Positions 8,835 to 17,844 are shown, numbered from the stretch's first letter. The stretch is DNA of 64,000 nucleotides from JBBPYC01 sp965218765 (GCA_965218765.1 CBDCLU010000004.1:62001-126000), one strand, 5' to 3'. The notes: generated by a model from the sequence alone, not told the origin. Numbers and translations: made by a program.

Positions 8835-9224
8835 TCACTTCTTCGAGCGGAAGTCGACACCCGTCAGCGATTCGAAATGGGCGTCACAGGTGAGCAGGTC
8901 GGCGCCGTGCTGCTGTGCAGTGGCATTGACGATCGCATCGGCCGTGGCGAGTCGGTGTTTCGTTTGGAATTCGGCGGCCCGCAACGCAATCGTCGTATCC
9001 AGCGGTACCACGACGCATCTCCGGGTACCGGCGATCACTTGGTCGGCGCGTGCCTCACCGACTTCACGCGTGAGCCATTTCGACAGCTCGAGTTGAACGA
9101 TTGTCGGCACGATATGGTTGGCCTTGTCGGGAAAATCTGCGGCCAACGCCTTGCCGAATGCACTGCCGACAAGCCATTCAATCCAGACCGAGGTATCGAC
9201 CACGCGCATCGCAGCGCGTGCCAT
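8835..9224 (-). CDS. PIN-domain toxin (VapC-like ribonuclease)
   Basis: The 129-residue protein begins MARAAMRVVDTSVWIEWLVG, with the first PIN aspartate in VVDTSVW. It continues with IVPTIVQLELSKW (acidic E), ATADAIVNATAQ (D) and GADLLTCDAHFESLTGVDF (D), so all four acidic positions expected of an active Mg-dependent PIN nuclease are present. A start at 9209 (MRVVDTS) is equally possible. The first codon overlaps the stop of the antitoxin gene by one base (TGATG), typical translational coupling in VapBC pairs. It lies immediately downstream of the decayed MOSC locus. Confidence 0.85.
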   Translation of the reverse strand: MARAAMRVVDTSVWIEWLVGSAFGKALAADFPDKANHIVPTIVQLELSKWLTREVGEARADQVIAGTRRCVVVPLDTTIALRAAEFQTKHRLATADAIVNATAQQHGADLLTCDAHFESLTGVDFRSKK

Positions 9225-9394
9225 CAGAAGCGATCGTCTCGGTCGCGATAGCCGGACCGGTCCGCGCCTTCGGCAATGCCGGCGAGCTGTTCGAATTCCG
9301 GCACGGGCATCACCAGCACGCCTGCCCCTTTGGGAATGAACACGAACTCCTGCCCGGCAGACCATTGCTGCTGCTCGCGCACGGCTTTCGGCAT
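9224..9394 (-). CDS. AbrB/SpoVT-type antitoxin (VapB-like), start uncertain
   Basis: The reading frame encodes ARISFQISMPKAVREQQQWSA, then GQEFVFIPKGAGVLVMPVPEFEQLAGIAEGADRSGYRDRDDRF in pieces typical of swapped-hairpin AbrB antitoxins, which bind their own promoter and mask a PIN toxin with the C-terminal tail. The only ATG near the N-terminus is in SMPKAV (9394), which would give 56 residues and cut off the first beta strand (ARISFQIS). No ATG, GTG or TTG lies at the expected family start a few codons upstream. Either a rare start is used, the protein is shortened, or the 5' end has been altered. The stop overlaps the toxin start. Confidence 0.75.
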   Translation of the reverse strand: MPKAVREQQQWSAGQEFVFIPKGAGVLVMPVPEFEQLAGIAEGADRSGYRDRDDRF

Positions 9395-9421
9395 GGAGAT
9401 TTGGAATGAGATGCGTGCCGA

Positions 9422-9874
9422 ATGGGATTGACCGGCGTACCCGTGTCTGCCCCTTCGCAGTGGGGCGACCTGGATAAGGGCGATCTGGTGTGTGTCGACT
9501 CGGCACCGTTGATCCACTAGCTGAGTGACCATCCCGAATTCGCTGCGAAGTTCGAAGCGCTGTTCGAGCTGCACGAACGCGCCGAAGTCCGGGTTGCGAT
9601 CTCGACGATTGCGGTGGCCGAGGTGCCGGCCGGCCCCCTCGAAGCGAAGCAGGACGCGCTCGCCAAGCGGTACGGGAAGGCGTTGGCGAGCTTTGAGATC
9701 GTGCCGGTCTCAGCAGAGATTGCGGTCCTCGCAGCACGGCTTCGCAGCACGGCCGCATTGCGCCTGCCCGATGCAATCGTCGCAGCGGTGGCCCTTGGGA
9801 TCGGTGCGTCGGCGCTGATCACGCACGATCGTGATTTCTCGAAGCTGCAGGGCTCGCGCGTTCTTTCAGGCTGA
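9422..9874 (+). pseudogene. PIN-domain gene broken by an in-frame amber codon
   Basis: From the ATG at 9422 the frame reads ...GDLVCVDSAPLIH, then TAG at 9518-9520, then LSDHPEFAAKFEALFELHERAEV and on to LPDAIVAAVALGIGASALITHDRDFSKLQGSRVLSG. Both halves are one PIN domain: VCVDSAPLI is the first catalytic-aspartate strand, LPDAI and THDRDF are the later ones. The stop sits where homologues have a residue such as tyrosine, so a single substitution is the simplest cause. The piece after the stop lacks the first catalytic aspartate. It is divergent from the antitoxin gene (27 bases) and its 3' end overlaps the tail of glcF by nine bases on the opposite strand. Confidence 0.78.
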
Positions 9875-11104
9875 CTTTGGTTGCAGCGCCGCGTCGAGCA
9901 ACTCCACCCAGTGCACGACTTGCATTCCTGTCCCGCTTTGCAGATGCGTGATGCACCCTACATTCGCACTCGCGATCACGTCGGGCTTGCCCTGCTGCAG
10001 GTTATCGAGCTTGCGGTCGCGCAGTCGTTTCGACAGCTCCGGCTGCAACACCGAATAGGTGCCGGCCGATCCGCAGCACAGGTGTGATTCATTGGTCGCC
10101 AGCCGGATCTGGAAGCCCAGCGCGCCCAATGATTTTTCGACGCCGCCGCGCAGCTGCTGGCCATGCTGCAAGGTGCAGGGCGGATGAAAAACGACGCGCT
10201 GGTCTTTCGGCGCGGTGACCTTGTCCTTCAGCAGCGGCGCGAGGTCGGGCAGCAGTTCGCTCAGGTCGCGCGTGAGGGCGCTGACGCGCCTGGCCTTCTC
10301 GGCATACGCGGGGTCGTCGCGCAGCAGATGGCCGTAGTCTTTCACCATCACACCGCAGCCCGATGCGTTCATCACGATCGACTCGACTTCGCTGCGCTCG
10401 ACCTGCGGCCACCAGGCGTCGATGGTGCGGCGCATCTGGTCTTTGCCGCCGTCCTGGTCGTTTAGGTGGAACCTGACCGCGCCGCAGCAGCCAGCCTTGG
10501 GTGCGATCAGGGTCTGGATGCCGGCGGCGTCCAGCACCCTTGCCGTCGCGGAGTTGATGTTGGGCAGCATCGACGGCTGCACACAACCGGCGAGCAGCAG
10601 CACCTTGCGCGCATGCTCGCGCTTGGGCCAGATGCCTGCGTTCTGCTTTTCCGGCACCTTGGTTTTGAGCACCTCAGGCAACAGACCGCGCACGCTTTTG
10701 CCGAGCGCCATCGCCGGGCCGAACAGGGGCGAGGTCAGGCCTTCCTTCAACGTCCAGCGCAGTGCGTTCTCGGCCGCCGGACGCGGCACTTTCGCATCGA
10801 CTATCCGGCGGCCGATATCGACCAGATGGCCGTACTGCACACCGCTCGGGCAGGTGCTTTCGCAGTTGCGGCAGGTCAGGCAGCGGTCCAGGTGCAGCTG
10901 CGTCTTGCGCGTCGGCGCCTCGCCTTCGAGCACCCGCTTCATCAGGTAGATGCGGCCACGCGGGCCGTCGAGTTCGTCGCCGAGCAGTTGATAAGTCGGA
11001 CACGTCGCGGTGCAGAAGCCGCAGTGCACGCACTTGCGCAGGATCGCTTCGGCTTCAAGGCCGTCCGGGGTGCCCTTGAATTCGGCGCTGAGTTCGGTTT
11101 GCAT
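9866..11104 (-). CDS. glcF: Glycolate oxidase iron-sulfur subunit GlcF
   Basis: GlcF passes electrons from the GlcD/GlcE flavoproteins during oxidation of glycolate to glyoxylate at the membrane. The 412-residue protein has two N-terminal [4Fe-4S] ferredoxin motifs (CVHCGFCTATCPTYQ and CLTCRNCESTCPSG) and two cysteine-rich CCG-type domains further on (LLAGCVQPSM with APKAGCCGAVRFH; HPPCTLQHGQQLRGGVE with ESHLCCGSAGTYSV), the standard GlcF/LldE-related layout. It is the last gene of the permease-glcD-glcE-glcF operon, 35 bases after glcE. Confidence 0.94.
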   Translation of the reverse strand: MQTELSAEFKGTPDGLEAEAILRKCVHCGFCTATCPTYQLLGDELDGPRGRIYLMKRVLEGEAPTRKTQLHLDRCLTCRNCESTCPSGVQYGHLVDIGRRIVDAKVPRPAAENALRWTLKEGLTSPLFGPAMALGKSVRGLLPEVLKTKVPEKQNAGIWPKREHARKVLLLAGCVQPSMLPNINSATARVLDAAGIQTLIAPKAGCCGAVRFHLNDQDGGKDQMRRTIDAWWPQVERSEVESIVMNASGCGVMVKDYGHLLRDDPAYAEKARRVSALTRDLSELLPDLAPLLKDKVTAPKDQRVVFHPPCTLQHGQQLRGGVEKSLGALGFQIRLATNESHLCCGSAGTYSVLQPELSKRLRDRKLDNLQQGKPDVIASANVGCITHLQSGTGMQVVHWVELLDAALQPKSA

Positions 11105-11139
11105 CGGGTCGCGTCAGGCTTTTCTTCGGAGATAAGGGT

Positions 11140-12321
11140 TCAGTAGTCGGCCACCAGCCGGCCGCGGTTGAAGATGCCGGCCGGGTCGAAGCTGTGTTTC
11201 AGATTGCGCTGGATCGCATCCAGCGGCGCTTTTATTGAATCAAAATGGCCCGGGGCGCTAGTGCCGCCTTCATTTGCCGCTATGAAAAGCGCAGCGTGAC
11301 CGCCGGCGGCGATGGCGGCTGCACGCAGGCGTTCTGCGTGCAGCGGCCCCGGCTCTGCCAGCAGCCAGCGCTGCGCGCCATGCCATTCGATCAACGGGGA
11401 GCCGGGCCCATCCAGCACCGGCGCGGTCTGCGGCACGGACAGCCGCCACAGGTCCTGGGCCGAGCCGCGTTCCTTGAACCAGGGCAGCCGTTGCTCGCGG
11501 CAATCGGCCCAGTCGGCGGCGGCTTGGCGCTGATCCATGTGCTCGCCGCCGAGCCGTTCGCATGCCGCCTGCACCGCCGCCGCTGCGCCGCGCAGTCGCA
11601 AAAACAGCATGCCGATGCCGCCGTCTTCAACCCAGCAGCTTGCGTTCAGCGGCAGCGGCTGGCCGCCCCACGCGTTCAATCGCTGCAGCGCTTCAGCCTG
11701 CGTCATCTCAAAGCGCAGCGTGGCTTCGGCGCTCGGTTTCGGCAGCACCTTGAGGCTGACCTGCGTGATCACGCCGAGCACGCCGAGCGAGCCGACCAGC
11801 AGGCGCGAGACGTCGTAGCCCGCGACATTCTTCATCACGGTGCCGCCGAACGTCAGCAGCTCGCCGCGGCCGTTCAATATCTGCGCACCGAGCACGTAAT
11901 CACGCACCGCGCCGACGCTTGCGCGTGCCGGACCGGACAGACCGGCCGCCACCATGCCGCCCACCGTGGCCTGATGTTCATCGTCGCTGAAATGCGGCGG
12001 CTCGAACGGCAGGTACTGGCCTTGTTCGGCAAGCAGGGCTTCGAGTTCGGACAGCCGGGTGCCCGCTTGCACGGTGACGACGAGTTCGGTCGGCTCATAG
12101 CTCACGATGCCCACGAGGCCCAAGGTCGACAGCGGCTCGCCCGCATACCCGTCAGCGGCACCGTTGCCGTAGAAATCCTTGCTGCCGCCGCCGCCGATGC
12201 GCAGCGGCGTGCCGTCGGCAGCAGCAGCACGGATGCGATCCGTCAACTCACGCAATGCGGGGAGATCGGCAGCCGCTTGCGTCGAGGTGGCGGCGGCCGC
12301 AGCGGTGGTGGTGGTCGTCAT
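11140..12321 (-). CDS. glcE: Glycolate oxidase FAD-binding subunit GlcE
   Basis: GlcE is the second, smaller flavoprotein of glycolate oxidase. The 393-residue sequence starts with a threonine/alanine stretch, then LRIGGGGSKDFYG, the PCMH-type FAD-binding core (TELVVTVQAGTRLSELEALLAEQGQYLPFEPPH, GATVGGMVAAGLSGPARASVGAVRDYVLG, VMKNVAGYDVSRLLVGSLGVLGVITQVSLKV) and ends SFDPAGIFNRGRLVADY, a typical C-terminus of this subunit. It lies between glcD (30-base gap) and glcF. The N-terminal run of about 15 Thr/Ala residues is unusual, and the real start could be slightly internal, but no better ATG is visible. Confidence 0.93.
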   Translation of the reverse strand: MTTTTTAAAAATSTQAAADLPALRELTDRIRAAAADGTPLRIGGGGSKDFYGNGAADGYAGEPLSTLGLVGIVSYEPTELVVTVQAGTRLSELEALLAEQGQYLPFEPPHFSDDEHQATVGGMVAAGLSGPARASVGAVRDYVLGAQILNGRGELLTFGGTVMKNVAGYDVSRLLVGSLGVLGVITQVSLKVLPKPSAEATLRFEMTQAEALQRLNAWGGQPLPLNASCWVEDGGIGMLFLRLRGAAAAVQAACERLGGEHMDQRQAAADWADCREQRLPWFKERGSAQDLWRLSVPQTAPVLDGPGSPLIEWHGAQRWLLAEPGPLHAERLRAAAIAAGGHAALFIAANEGGTSAPGHFDSIKAPLDAIQRNLKHSFDPAGIFNRGRLVADY

Positions 12322-12351
12322 CGATCGGTTCCGATTCTTCCGGCAAGCGGC

Positions 12352-13854
12352 TCAGAACCGCGGCAGATCGGGATGCGCGAGCCGGCCGCCGCGCACGATT
12401 TCACGGCCGTATTCGGCGCAGCGCGAAAGCGTTGGAATGACCTTGCCGGGATTGAGCAGTTCACGCTCGTCGAACGCGCGTTTCACGGCCAGCATCTGCT
12501 CGCGTTCGCTGGGCGTGAACTGCACGCACATGCTGTTGAGCTTTTCGACGCCGACGCCGTGCTCGCCCGTGATGGTGCCGCCCATCGCCACGCTGGTCTC
12601 GAGGATGTCGGCGCCGAACAGCTCGCAGCGGTGCAGCTGATCCGCGTCGTTCGCATCGAACATGATCAGCGGGTGCAGGTTGCCGTCGCCTGCGTGGAAC
12701 ACGTTCGCGCACTTGAGGCTGTACTTCTGCTCCATCTCGGCGATCGCCAGCAGGATGTCGGCCAGGCGCTTTCTCGGGATGGTCGAGTCCATGCACATGT
12801 AGTCGGGGCTGATGCGGCCCGAGGCGGGAAAGGCGTTCTTGCGCCCGCTCCAGAACCGCAGGCGCTCGGCCTCGTCGGCGCTGATCGCAATCCGCGTGGC
12901 GCCGCAGTCTTTCAGCACCGCGGTCATGCGGCCGATCTCTTCTTCGACTTCTTCCGGTGTGCCGTCGGATTCGCACAGCAGGATCGCGGCGGCCTCGAGG
13001 TCATAGCCGGCCTGCACGAAGCCTTCCACCGCAGCGGTCATCGGCTTGTCCATCATCTCGAGGCCGGCCGGGATGATGCCGGCGGCGATGACTGCGGCCA
13101 CCGCATCGCCGGCCTTGCGCACGTCGTCGAAGCTCGCGAGGATGCAGCGCGCAAGCTGCGGCTTCGGGATCAGCTTGACCGTGACGTCGATCGTCACAGC
13201 CAGCATGCCTTCGCTGCCGATCACGAGCGACAGCAGATCGAGGCCCGGCGCGTCGAGCGCGTCGCCGCCGAAGGTGACGGGCTCACCTTCTACCGTGTAG
13301 CCGCGCACCTTCAGTACGTTGTGATAGGTCAGGCCGTACTTCAGGCAGTGCACGCCGCCCGAGTTCTCCGCGACGTTGCCGCCGATCGTGCACGCGATCT
13401 GGCTCGATGGGTCGGGCGCGTAATAGAGGCCGTGCACGGCAGCCGCTTCGCTGATCGCGAGGTTGCGCACGCCGCATTGCACGACCGCGGTGCGGCTCAC
13501 GGGATCGACCTCCACGATGCGGTTGAACTTGGCCAGCGACATCGTCACGCCCTGCCCGTGCGGCAGCGCGCCGCCGGACAGGCCGGTGCCGGCGCCGCGC
13601 GCGACCACCGGCACGTTCAAGCGGTGGCAGGTCTTCAGCACCGCCTGCACCTGCGCTTCGGTTTCCGGCAGCGCGACGACCAATGGGCGCTGGCGGTACG
13701 CGGTCAGGCCGTCGCATTCGTAAGGCGTGGTGTCTTCGGGCGTCCAGAGCAGCGCATGCGCAGGCAAATCGAGCTGCAGCGCACGTACCAGCTTCGCCTG
13801 CAGCTCTGAATTCGATATCGATTGACGTTCTTTCTCAGCCAACGGCGCGTTCAT
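12352..13854 (-). CDS. glcD: Glycolate oxidase subunit GlcD (FAD-linked oxidase)
   Basis: GlcD is the catalytic FAD subunit that oxidises glycolate. The 500-residue protein contains TAYRQRPLVVALPETEAQVQAVLK, VVARGAGTGLSGGALP, YAPDPSSQIACTIGGNVAENSGG, YGLTYHNVLKVRGYTVEGE and a C-terminal catalytic region with NVFHAGDGNLHPLI and GTITGEHGVGVEK, all standard GlcD/LldD2-like FAD-oxidase motifs. D-lactate dehydrogenases share this fold, but the adjoining glcE and glcF identify it as GlcD. It starts 13 bases after the permease stop, so the two are cotranscribed. Confidence 0.95.
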   Translation of the reverse strand: MNAPLAEKERQSISNSELQAKLVRALQLDLPAHALLWTPEDTTPYECDGLTAYRQRPLVVALPETEAQVQAVLKTCHRLNVPVVARGAGTGLSGGALPHGQGVTMSLAKFNRIVEVDPVSRTAVVQCGVRNLAISEAAAVHGLYYAPDPSSQIACTIGGNVAENSGGVHCLKYGLTYHNVLKVRGYTVEGEPVTFGGDALDAPGLDLLSLVIGSEGMLAVTIDVTVKLIPKPQLARCILASFDDVRKAGDAVAAVIAAGIIPAGLEMMDKPMTAAVEGFVQAGYDLEAAAILLCESDGTPEEVEEEIGRMTAVLKDCGATRIAISADEAERLRFWSGRKNAFPASGRISPDYMCMDSTIPRKRLADILLAIAEMEQKYSLKCANVFHAGDGNLHPLIMFDANDADQLHRCELFGADILETSVAMGGTITGEHGVGVEKLNSMCVQFTPSEREQMLAVKRAFDERELLNPGKVIPTLSRCAEYGREIVRGGRLAHPDLPRF

Positions 13855-13867
13855 GCCAAGCCCCTCC

Positions 13868-15535
13868 TCAAGTCCGATGCACGACCATCAACGTGAATGG
13901 CCACACGTACGCCTGCATCGTGACATACAAGCCGACCAGGCACGCGAGCGCGATCGAATGGAAGAACACGTAGCGCAGGATGTCGCCTTCGTGGTTGAAC
14001 CATTTGGTCGCGGTGGACGCCACCACGATCGATTGCGCATCGATCATCTTGCCCATCACGCCGCCCGAGCTGTTCGCTGCGCCCATGAGGTTTGCCGACA
14101 GGCCGAGCTGCTCGGCCGCGACCTTCTGCATGCCGCCGAACAGCACGTTCGAGGCGGTGTCCGAGCCCGTCATCGCGACGCCGATCCAGCCCATCAGGGT
14201 GCCGAAGAACGGATACAGCACGCCGGTGTTCGCGAACGCGAGGCCGAGCGTGGTGTCGGTTCCGGAAAAGCGCGTCAAGGTGCCCAGCGCGAGCATCAGC
14301 ACGATCGTGAGCAACGACCAGCGCACCAGCCAGAGCGTGCGAAACCAGGTGCCGACCAGCTGCACCGGGTTGTACTTCATGACGAGGCCGCCGACGATCG
14401 CCGACAGCAGGATGCCGGTGCCGGTGGCCGACAGCAGGTTCAATGTATAGACGGCCGCTTCCTTGTGCGGCGTCGGCACGACGGGCGGCATTTTCTCGAT
14501 CAGGTTGTGCAGGCCTTGAATGGGAAACGCGGGCGAAAACAGGCCGTTCAACGCGGCTTTCACGGGCGGCAGGCCCCAGACGAACACGAACACCGTGAGG
14601 ATCGCCCAGGGCGTCCAGGCGCGCACCAGTTCGGCGCGCGTGTGCCGCACCGGCGGCGGCAGCACTAAGGTTTCGCCGCTGTCGGTCTCATGGCCTTTCA
14701 GCGACGGCGAGGTCCAGATCGTCTTCGGCTGCCAGACGCGCAGGAACAGCACCAGGCTGACCATCGAGACGATCGCCGCGATGATGTCGACCAGCTCGGG
14801 GCCGATGAAGTTGGAGACCAGGTACTGCGGGATCGCGAACGACAGCCCGGTGACCAGCACCGCCGGCCAGATCTCGAGCATCGCTTTTCTGCCCGCAAAC
14901 GCCCAGATCAGCCAGAACGGCACCAGCAGCGAGAAAAACGGCAGCTGCCGCCCGATCATCGCGGTGACTTCCATCAGGTCGTAGCCATGCACCTTGGCCA
15001 GCGTGATCACCGGCGTGCCCAACGCGCCGAACGCGACCGGCGCGGTGTTGGCAATCAGCGAGAGCCCCGAGGCCGCCAGCGGGGAAAAACCGAGCCCGAT
15101 CAGGATGCCCGCGGTCACGGCCACCGGCGTGCCGAAGCCGGCCGCGCCTTCGAAGAACGCGCCGAAGCAGAACGCGATCAAGAGCAGCTGCAGCCGCCGG
15201 TCCTGTGTGATGCCCGAGAGCGAATCCTGCAGCACCTTGAAGCTGCCGTTGGCTTCAGCCAGCTGCTGCAAAAAGATGATGTTCAGCACGATCCAGCCGA
15301 TCGGCAGCAACCCCGTGAAGCCGCCGTACATCGACGCGAGCCCTGCCATCTGCGCAGGCATGCCGTACGCGAAGATCGCGATCAACAGCGCGGCGAGTAG
15401 CCCGAGGCCGGCCGCGATGTGCGCCTTGATGTGCAGGAAGCCGAGCGCGATCAGCATCACCGCGACGGGAATCGCGGCCAGCAACGTGGAGATCACCATG
15501 TTGCCGAACGGATCGTAGATTTGTTGCCAGGTCAT
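13868..15535 (-). CDS. Lactate/glycolate permease (LctP family, LldP/GlcA-like)
   Basis: The 555-residue polytopic protein belongs to the LctP proton symporter family: MTWQQIYDPFGN, a series of about 13 hydrophobic segments, the conserved FFEGAAGFGTPVAV, ANTAPVAFGALGTPV, GTDTTLGLAFANTG and LFGGMQKVAAEQLG, and the ending ILRYVFFHSIAL. LldP and GlcA cannot be told apart by sequence alone; the position at the head of the glcDEF operon favours glycolate as the main physiological substrate. It is the first gene of the operon, transcribed from the 310-base gap upstream. Confidence 0.9.
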   Translation of the reverse strand: MTWQQIYDPFGNMVISTLLAAIPVAVMLIALGFLHIKAHIAAGLGLLAALLIAIFAYGMPAQMAGLASMYGGFTGLLPIGWIVLNIIFLQQLAEANGSFKVLQDSLSGITQDRRLQLLLIAFCFGAFFEGAAGFGTPVAVTAGILIGLGFSPLAASGLSLIANTAPVAFGALGTPVITLAKVHGYDLMEVTAMIGRQLPFFSLLVPFWLIWAFAGRKAMLEIWPAVLVTGLSFAIPQYLVSNFIGPELVDIIAAIVSMVSLVLFLRVWQPKTIWTSPSLKGHETDSGETLVLPPPVRHTRAELVRAWTPWAILTVFVFVWGLPPVKAALNGLFSPAFPIQGLHNLIEKMPPVVPTPHKEAAVYTLNLLSATGTGILLSAIVGGLVMKYNPVQLVGTWFRTLWLVRWSLLTIVLMLALGTLTRFSGTDTTLGLAFANTGVLYPFFGTLMGWIGVAMTGSDTASNVLFGGMQKVAAEQLGLSANLMGAANSSGGVMGKMIDAQSIVVASTATKWFNHEGDILRYVFFHSIALACLVGLYVTMQAYVWPFTLMVVHRT

Positions 15536-15846
15536 GGGGAATGGGCCTTTGGGCTGGAATGGAAGATTGACTTCTTCGGGGCAGTCGCAGCGCCGACGCA
15601 GCCGTCGTGTCGCGCCTGAATGTAGCGACGCACCGCAACCGTGCGTTGAGATTTCTTCAGCACCGTGTTGAGGATTTTTTGTCAGGGGTAGACTGCCTTG
15701 GCCGCGGCGCCCACCCAGCGCCGCGCGCGCCCGCGGTTGCAGGCACGCTAGCTGCCGACCGCCACGGCCTGAAATCGCGCTGGCATCAGCCAGTTTTGTT
15801 GTTGCGAGGCACCGCTGCGTCGGTCCTCTGAAGATTCTCGAACCCT
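15536..15846. other. Intergenic gap between the glc operon and the SpoIIAA-like gene
   Basis: This 311-base divergent gap must hold the glc operon promoter (leftward) and the promoter of the SpoIIAA-like gene (rightward). I see no gene, no clear palindrome and no convincing -35/-10 pair. No GlcC-type regulator gene is adjacent. Confidence 0.5.
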
Positions 15847-16233
15847 ATGCTGCACGCCATCCTGACCGACACCGAAAACGGCTATCTCTACATCCGCGCC
15901 GACGGCAAGCTGACCAAGGACGACTACGCGAGCTTCGTTCCTGCGTTCAATACCGTCACGCGCTCGAGCGATCGGCCGATTCCGATCATGGTCGAGCTCG
16001 GCGCCGACTTCAGCGGCTGGAGCATGAAGGGCCTGTGGCAGGAGCTCAAGTTCGACGAACGCCATCGCCAGCAGTTCGGCCGCATCGCGGTGGTCGGCGA
16101 CAACCGCTGGGAGCAATGGGGCACCGAGCTGTCCGACGTGTTCTTCGATGCCGAGATGAAGTTCTTCGAGCACGCGAAGCGCGCGAACGCCGAGCAGTGG
16201 CTCAAGGGCGAACGCATGACCGAGCTGCCCTGA
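15847..16233 (+). CDS. SpoIIAA-like (STAS/CRAL-TRIO-like) small protein
   Basis: The 128-residue soluble protein starts MLHAILTDTENGYLYIRADGKLTKDDYASFVPAF and continues PIPIMVELGADFSGWSMKGLWQELKF and GRIAVVGDNRWEQWGTELSDVFFDAEMKFFEHAKRANAEQWL in pieces. This pattern (GWSMKGLW, VVGD..WE, F...A..WL) is the SpoIIAA-like family common in proteobacteria. Their biochemical role is not established; membrane-associated or lipid-binding regulatory roles have been suggested for the fold. It is monocistronic, converging with the LysR gene 31 bases away. Confidence 0.8.
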   Translation: MLHAILTDTENGYLYIRADGKLTKDDYASFVPAFNTVTRSSDRPIPIMVELGADFSGWSMKGLWQELKFDERHRQQFGRIAVVGDNRWEQWGTELSDVFFDAEMKFFEHAKRANAEQWLKGERMTELP

Positions 16234-16264
16234 TCAGACGACACCGGCGCCGGTCCGGTTGCGC

Positions 16265-17149
16265 TCAGGCGGCCAGCGACTCGGCCAGCCAGTCGACGAA
16301 CGCGGCGCATTCCCAGCGGTCTAGCGTGCCGGGCTTCCAGCAGATGTAGTGCTGATGTGGGGCCGGCACGGAGCGCGTCGACAGGCGCACCAGCCGGCCG
16401 CTGTCGAACCAGGCCGCGCCGAGCCTGAGCCGGGCCAGCGCAACGCCGAAGCCGCTTGCAGCGGCGTCGTAGACCAAGCCCAGGTCGTTGAACTGGGCAC
16501 CGGTGACCGGCTCCGGCAGCCGCACACCGCAGGCGGCGAACCACGGCGCCCACGGCTCCAGTGGGCTGCGCACGAGCCGGAGCCGGCTCAGTTCCGCTGC
16601 GCTGCCGCAGCCCGCGAACGGGCCGGCTTCGTTCAGGTAGCTCGGGCTGCAGGCGGGCGTGATTTCCTCACGCAGGATCAGTCGGTGTTCCAGATCGCTG
16701 TAACCGCCGGCGCCGTAGCGGATTTCCAGATCGGCCGCCTCGGCCGTCACGTCGAGCAGCGGGATCGACACCTGCAGCACCAGTTCGACGTCGGGCCAGG
16801 CGTTGCGGAACAGCTCGAGCCGCGGCATCAGCAGCTGCCGGCAGAACGTCGGCGTCACCGCGACTTTCAGGCGCACGCCGCCGGCCGGCGCCACCGGCGG
16901 CGCATGCGCGCGCAGCGCGTCGAGCGCGATCCGCACGTTGGCCAGGTACATCGCGCCATCGGCAGTCAGCGTGAAGTCGTGCCGCGCGAAGAGCCGGTAG
17001 CCCAGTTGCGCTTCGAGCTGCCGGATGCGATGGCTGACCGCGCTCACCGTGACGCACAACTCGTCGGCCGCGCGGCCGGCATGGCGCAGCCGTGCAAGCG
17101 CGTCCAACGTCAGCAGGCACTGGACCGGCGGGATCTGCTGGATCGACAT
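16265..17149 (-). CDS. LysR family regulator of the GcvA/AmpR type
   Basis: The 294-residue protein has an N-terminal winged helix-turn-helix (PPVQCLLTLDALARLRHAGRAADELCVTVSAVSHRIRQLE) and a periplasmic-binding-like effector domain. The phrases VSAVSHRIRQLEAQLGYRLFAR, ADLEIRYGAGGYSDLEHRLIL and the late EPVTGAQFNDLGLVYDAAASGFGVAL are characteristic of the GcvA/AmpR subgroup, which often activates one divergent gene. The nearest divergent gene is the DksA-like one (198 bases away), with no functional link evident. The start MSIQQIPPV was chosen because upstream codons encode arginine/cysteine-rich non-family sequence. Confidence 0.88.
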   Translation of the reverse strand: MSIQQIPPVQCLLTLDALARLRHAGRAADELCVTVSAVSHRIRQLEAQLGYRLFARHDFTLTADGAMYLANVRIALDALRAHAPPVAPAGGVRLKVAVTPTFCRQLLMPRLELFRNAWPDVELVLQVSIPLLDVTAEAADLEIRYGAGGYSDLEHRLILREEITPACSPSYLNEAGPFAGCGSAAELSRLRLVRSPLEPWAPWFAACGVRLPEPVTGAQFNDLGLVYDAAASGFGVALARLRLGAAWFDSGRLVRLSTRSVPAPHQHYICWKPGTLDRWECAAFVDWLAESLAA

Positions 17150-17347
17150 CGATGGGCTCCGGAAAATGCGGGCAGGTAATGACAGGCAAGCAGGTGGGCA
17201 ATGGCGGGCGACGACGCAGCAGGCCGATCCGGGCCGCCACTGCCGACGCGGCACGATCGTAGCGACGCCGCACAGCCCGCCATCTGCGGTTGGCGCTACA
17301 GTGAACCCGCATCACCGTTCACGCAGGAAATCGAAGGGAATTGCCCA

Positions 17348-17746
17348 ATGTCCACCAAGCCATCATCTGCAACCGATAAAAAAACCGAACAGGCGCTGCT
17401 GAAACGCCTGAACCAGCGCGCCGCCGAACTGGAAGCGGAGATCACGGCCAAGGAGCAACGCCAGCCGGCCCACAATGGCCAGCAAGGCCAGCACGAAGTG
17501 ATGGACCGCGGCGAGGAAGCCAACATGCATGTCCGCACCGAAGTTCGCAACGCCGAGATCGATCGGGATCGCACGGAGCTGCGAAACATCGCGCTGGCGC
17601 GCGAGCGGATCGAGGCCGGCACCTACTTCGACTGCGTCGACTGCGGCAAGACGATCAACGTCGAGCGGCTGGAAGCGCAGCCGACGGCGACGCGATGTAT
17701 CGCGTGCCAGGAAAAAGCGGAGAAAGCAGCCGAGCGGCGCGAGTAG
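17348..17746 (+). CDS. TraR/DksA-family zinc-finger protein
   Basis: The 132-residue protein has a charged coiled-coil N-terminal half (KRLNQRAAELEAEITAKEQ and RNAEIDRDRTELRNIALARERIEAG) and a C-terminal C4 zinc finger, CVDCGKTINVERL followed by RCIACQEKAEK. DksA proteins insert a coiled-coil tip into the RNA polymerase secondary channel with ppGpp. This one is shorter than DksA (about 150) and lacks the clear DxxA tip, so it is best called DksA-like rather than DksA. The start ATG lies after GAAGGGAATTGCCCA, which contains a good ribosome binding site. Confidence 0.85.
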   Translation: MSTKPSSATDKKTEQALLKRLNQRAAELEAEITAKEQRQPAHNGQQGQHEVMDRGEEANMHVRTEVRNAEIDRDRTELRNIALARERIEAGTYFDCVDCGKTINVERLEAQPTATRCIACQEKAEKAAERRE

Positions 17747-17806
17747 CGACCAGCCCGGCAGCACGACTGATTTGGGGGCACGCCGCCCGCTTCACCGATT
17801 GACAAC

Positions 17807-17844
17807 GGAAAAAACCGCCGGGCGCTGATCGCGCACCGGCGGTT
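17807..17844 (-). terminator. Rho-independent terminator after amtB
   Basis: Read on the minus strand there is a nine-base perfect stem, AACCGCCGG and CCGGCGGTT, enclosing a 14-base loop, followed directly by a run of T (TTTTTTCC counting the last stem bases). It lies about 45 bases past the amtB stop. On the plus strand the stem is not followed by T, so it does not serve the DksA-like gene. Confidence 0.85.

Noticed and set aside
11245..13809. Plus-strand open frame of 854 residues
   Set aside because: It is the antisense of glcE and glcD, with a composition typical of such shadows and no motif.
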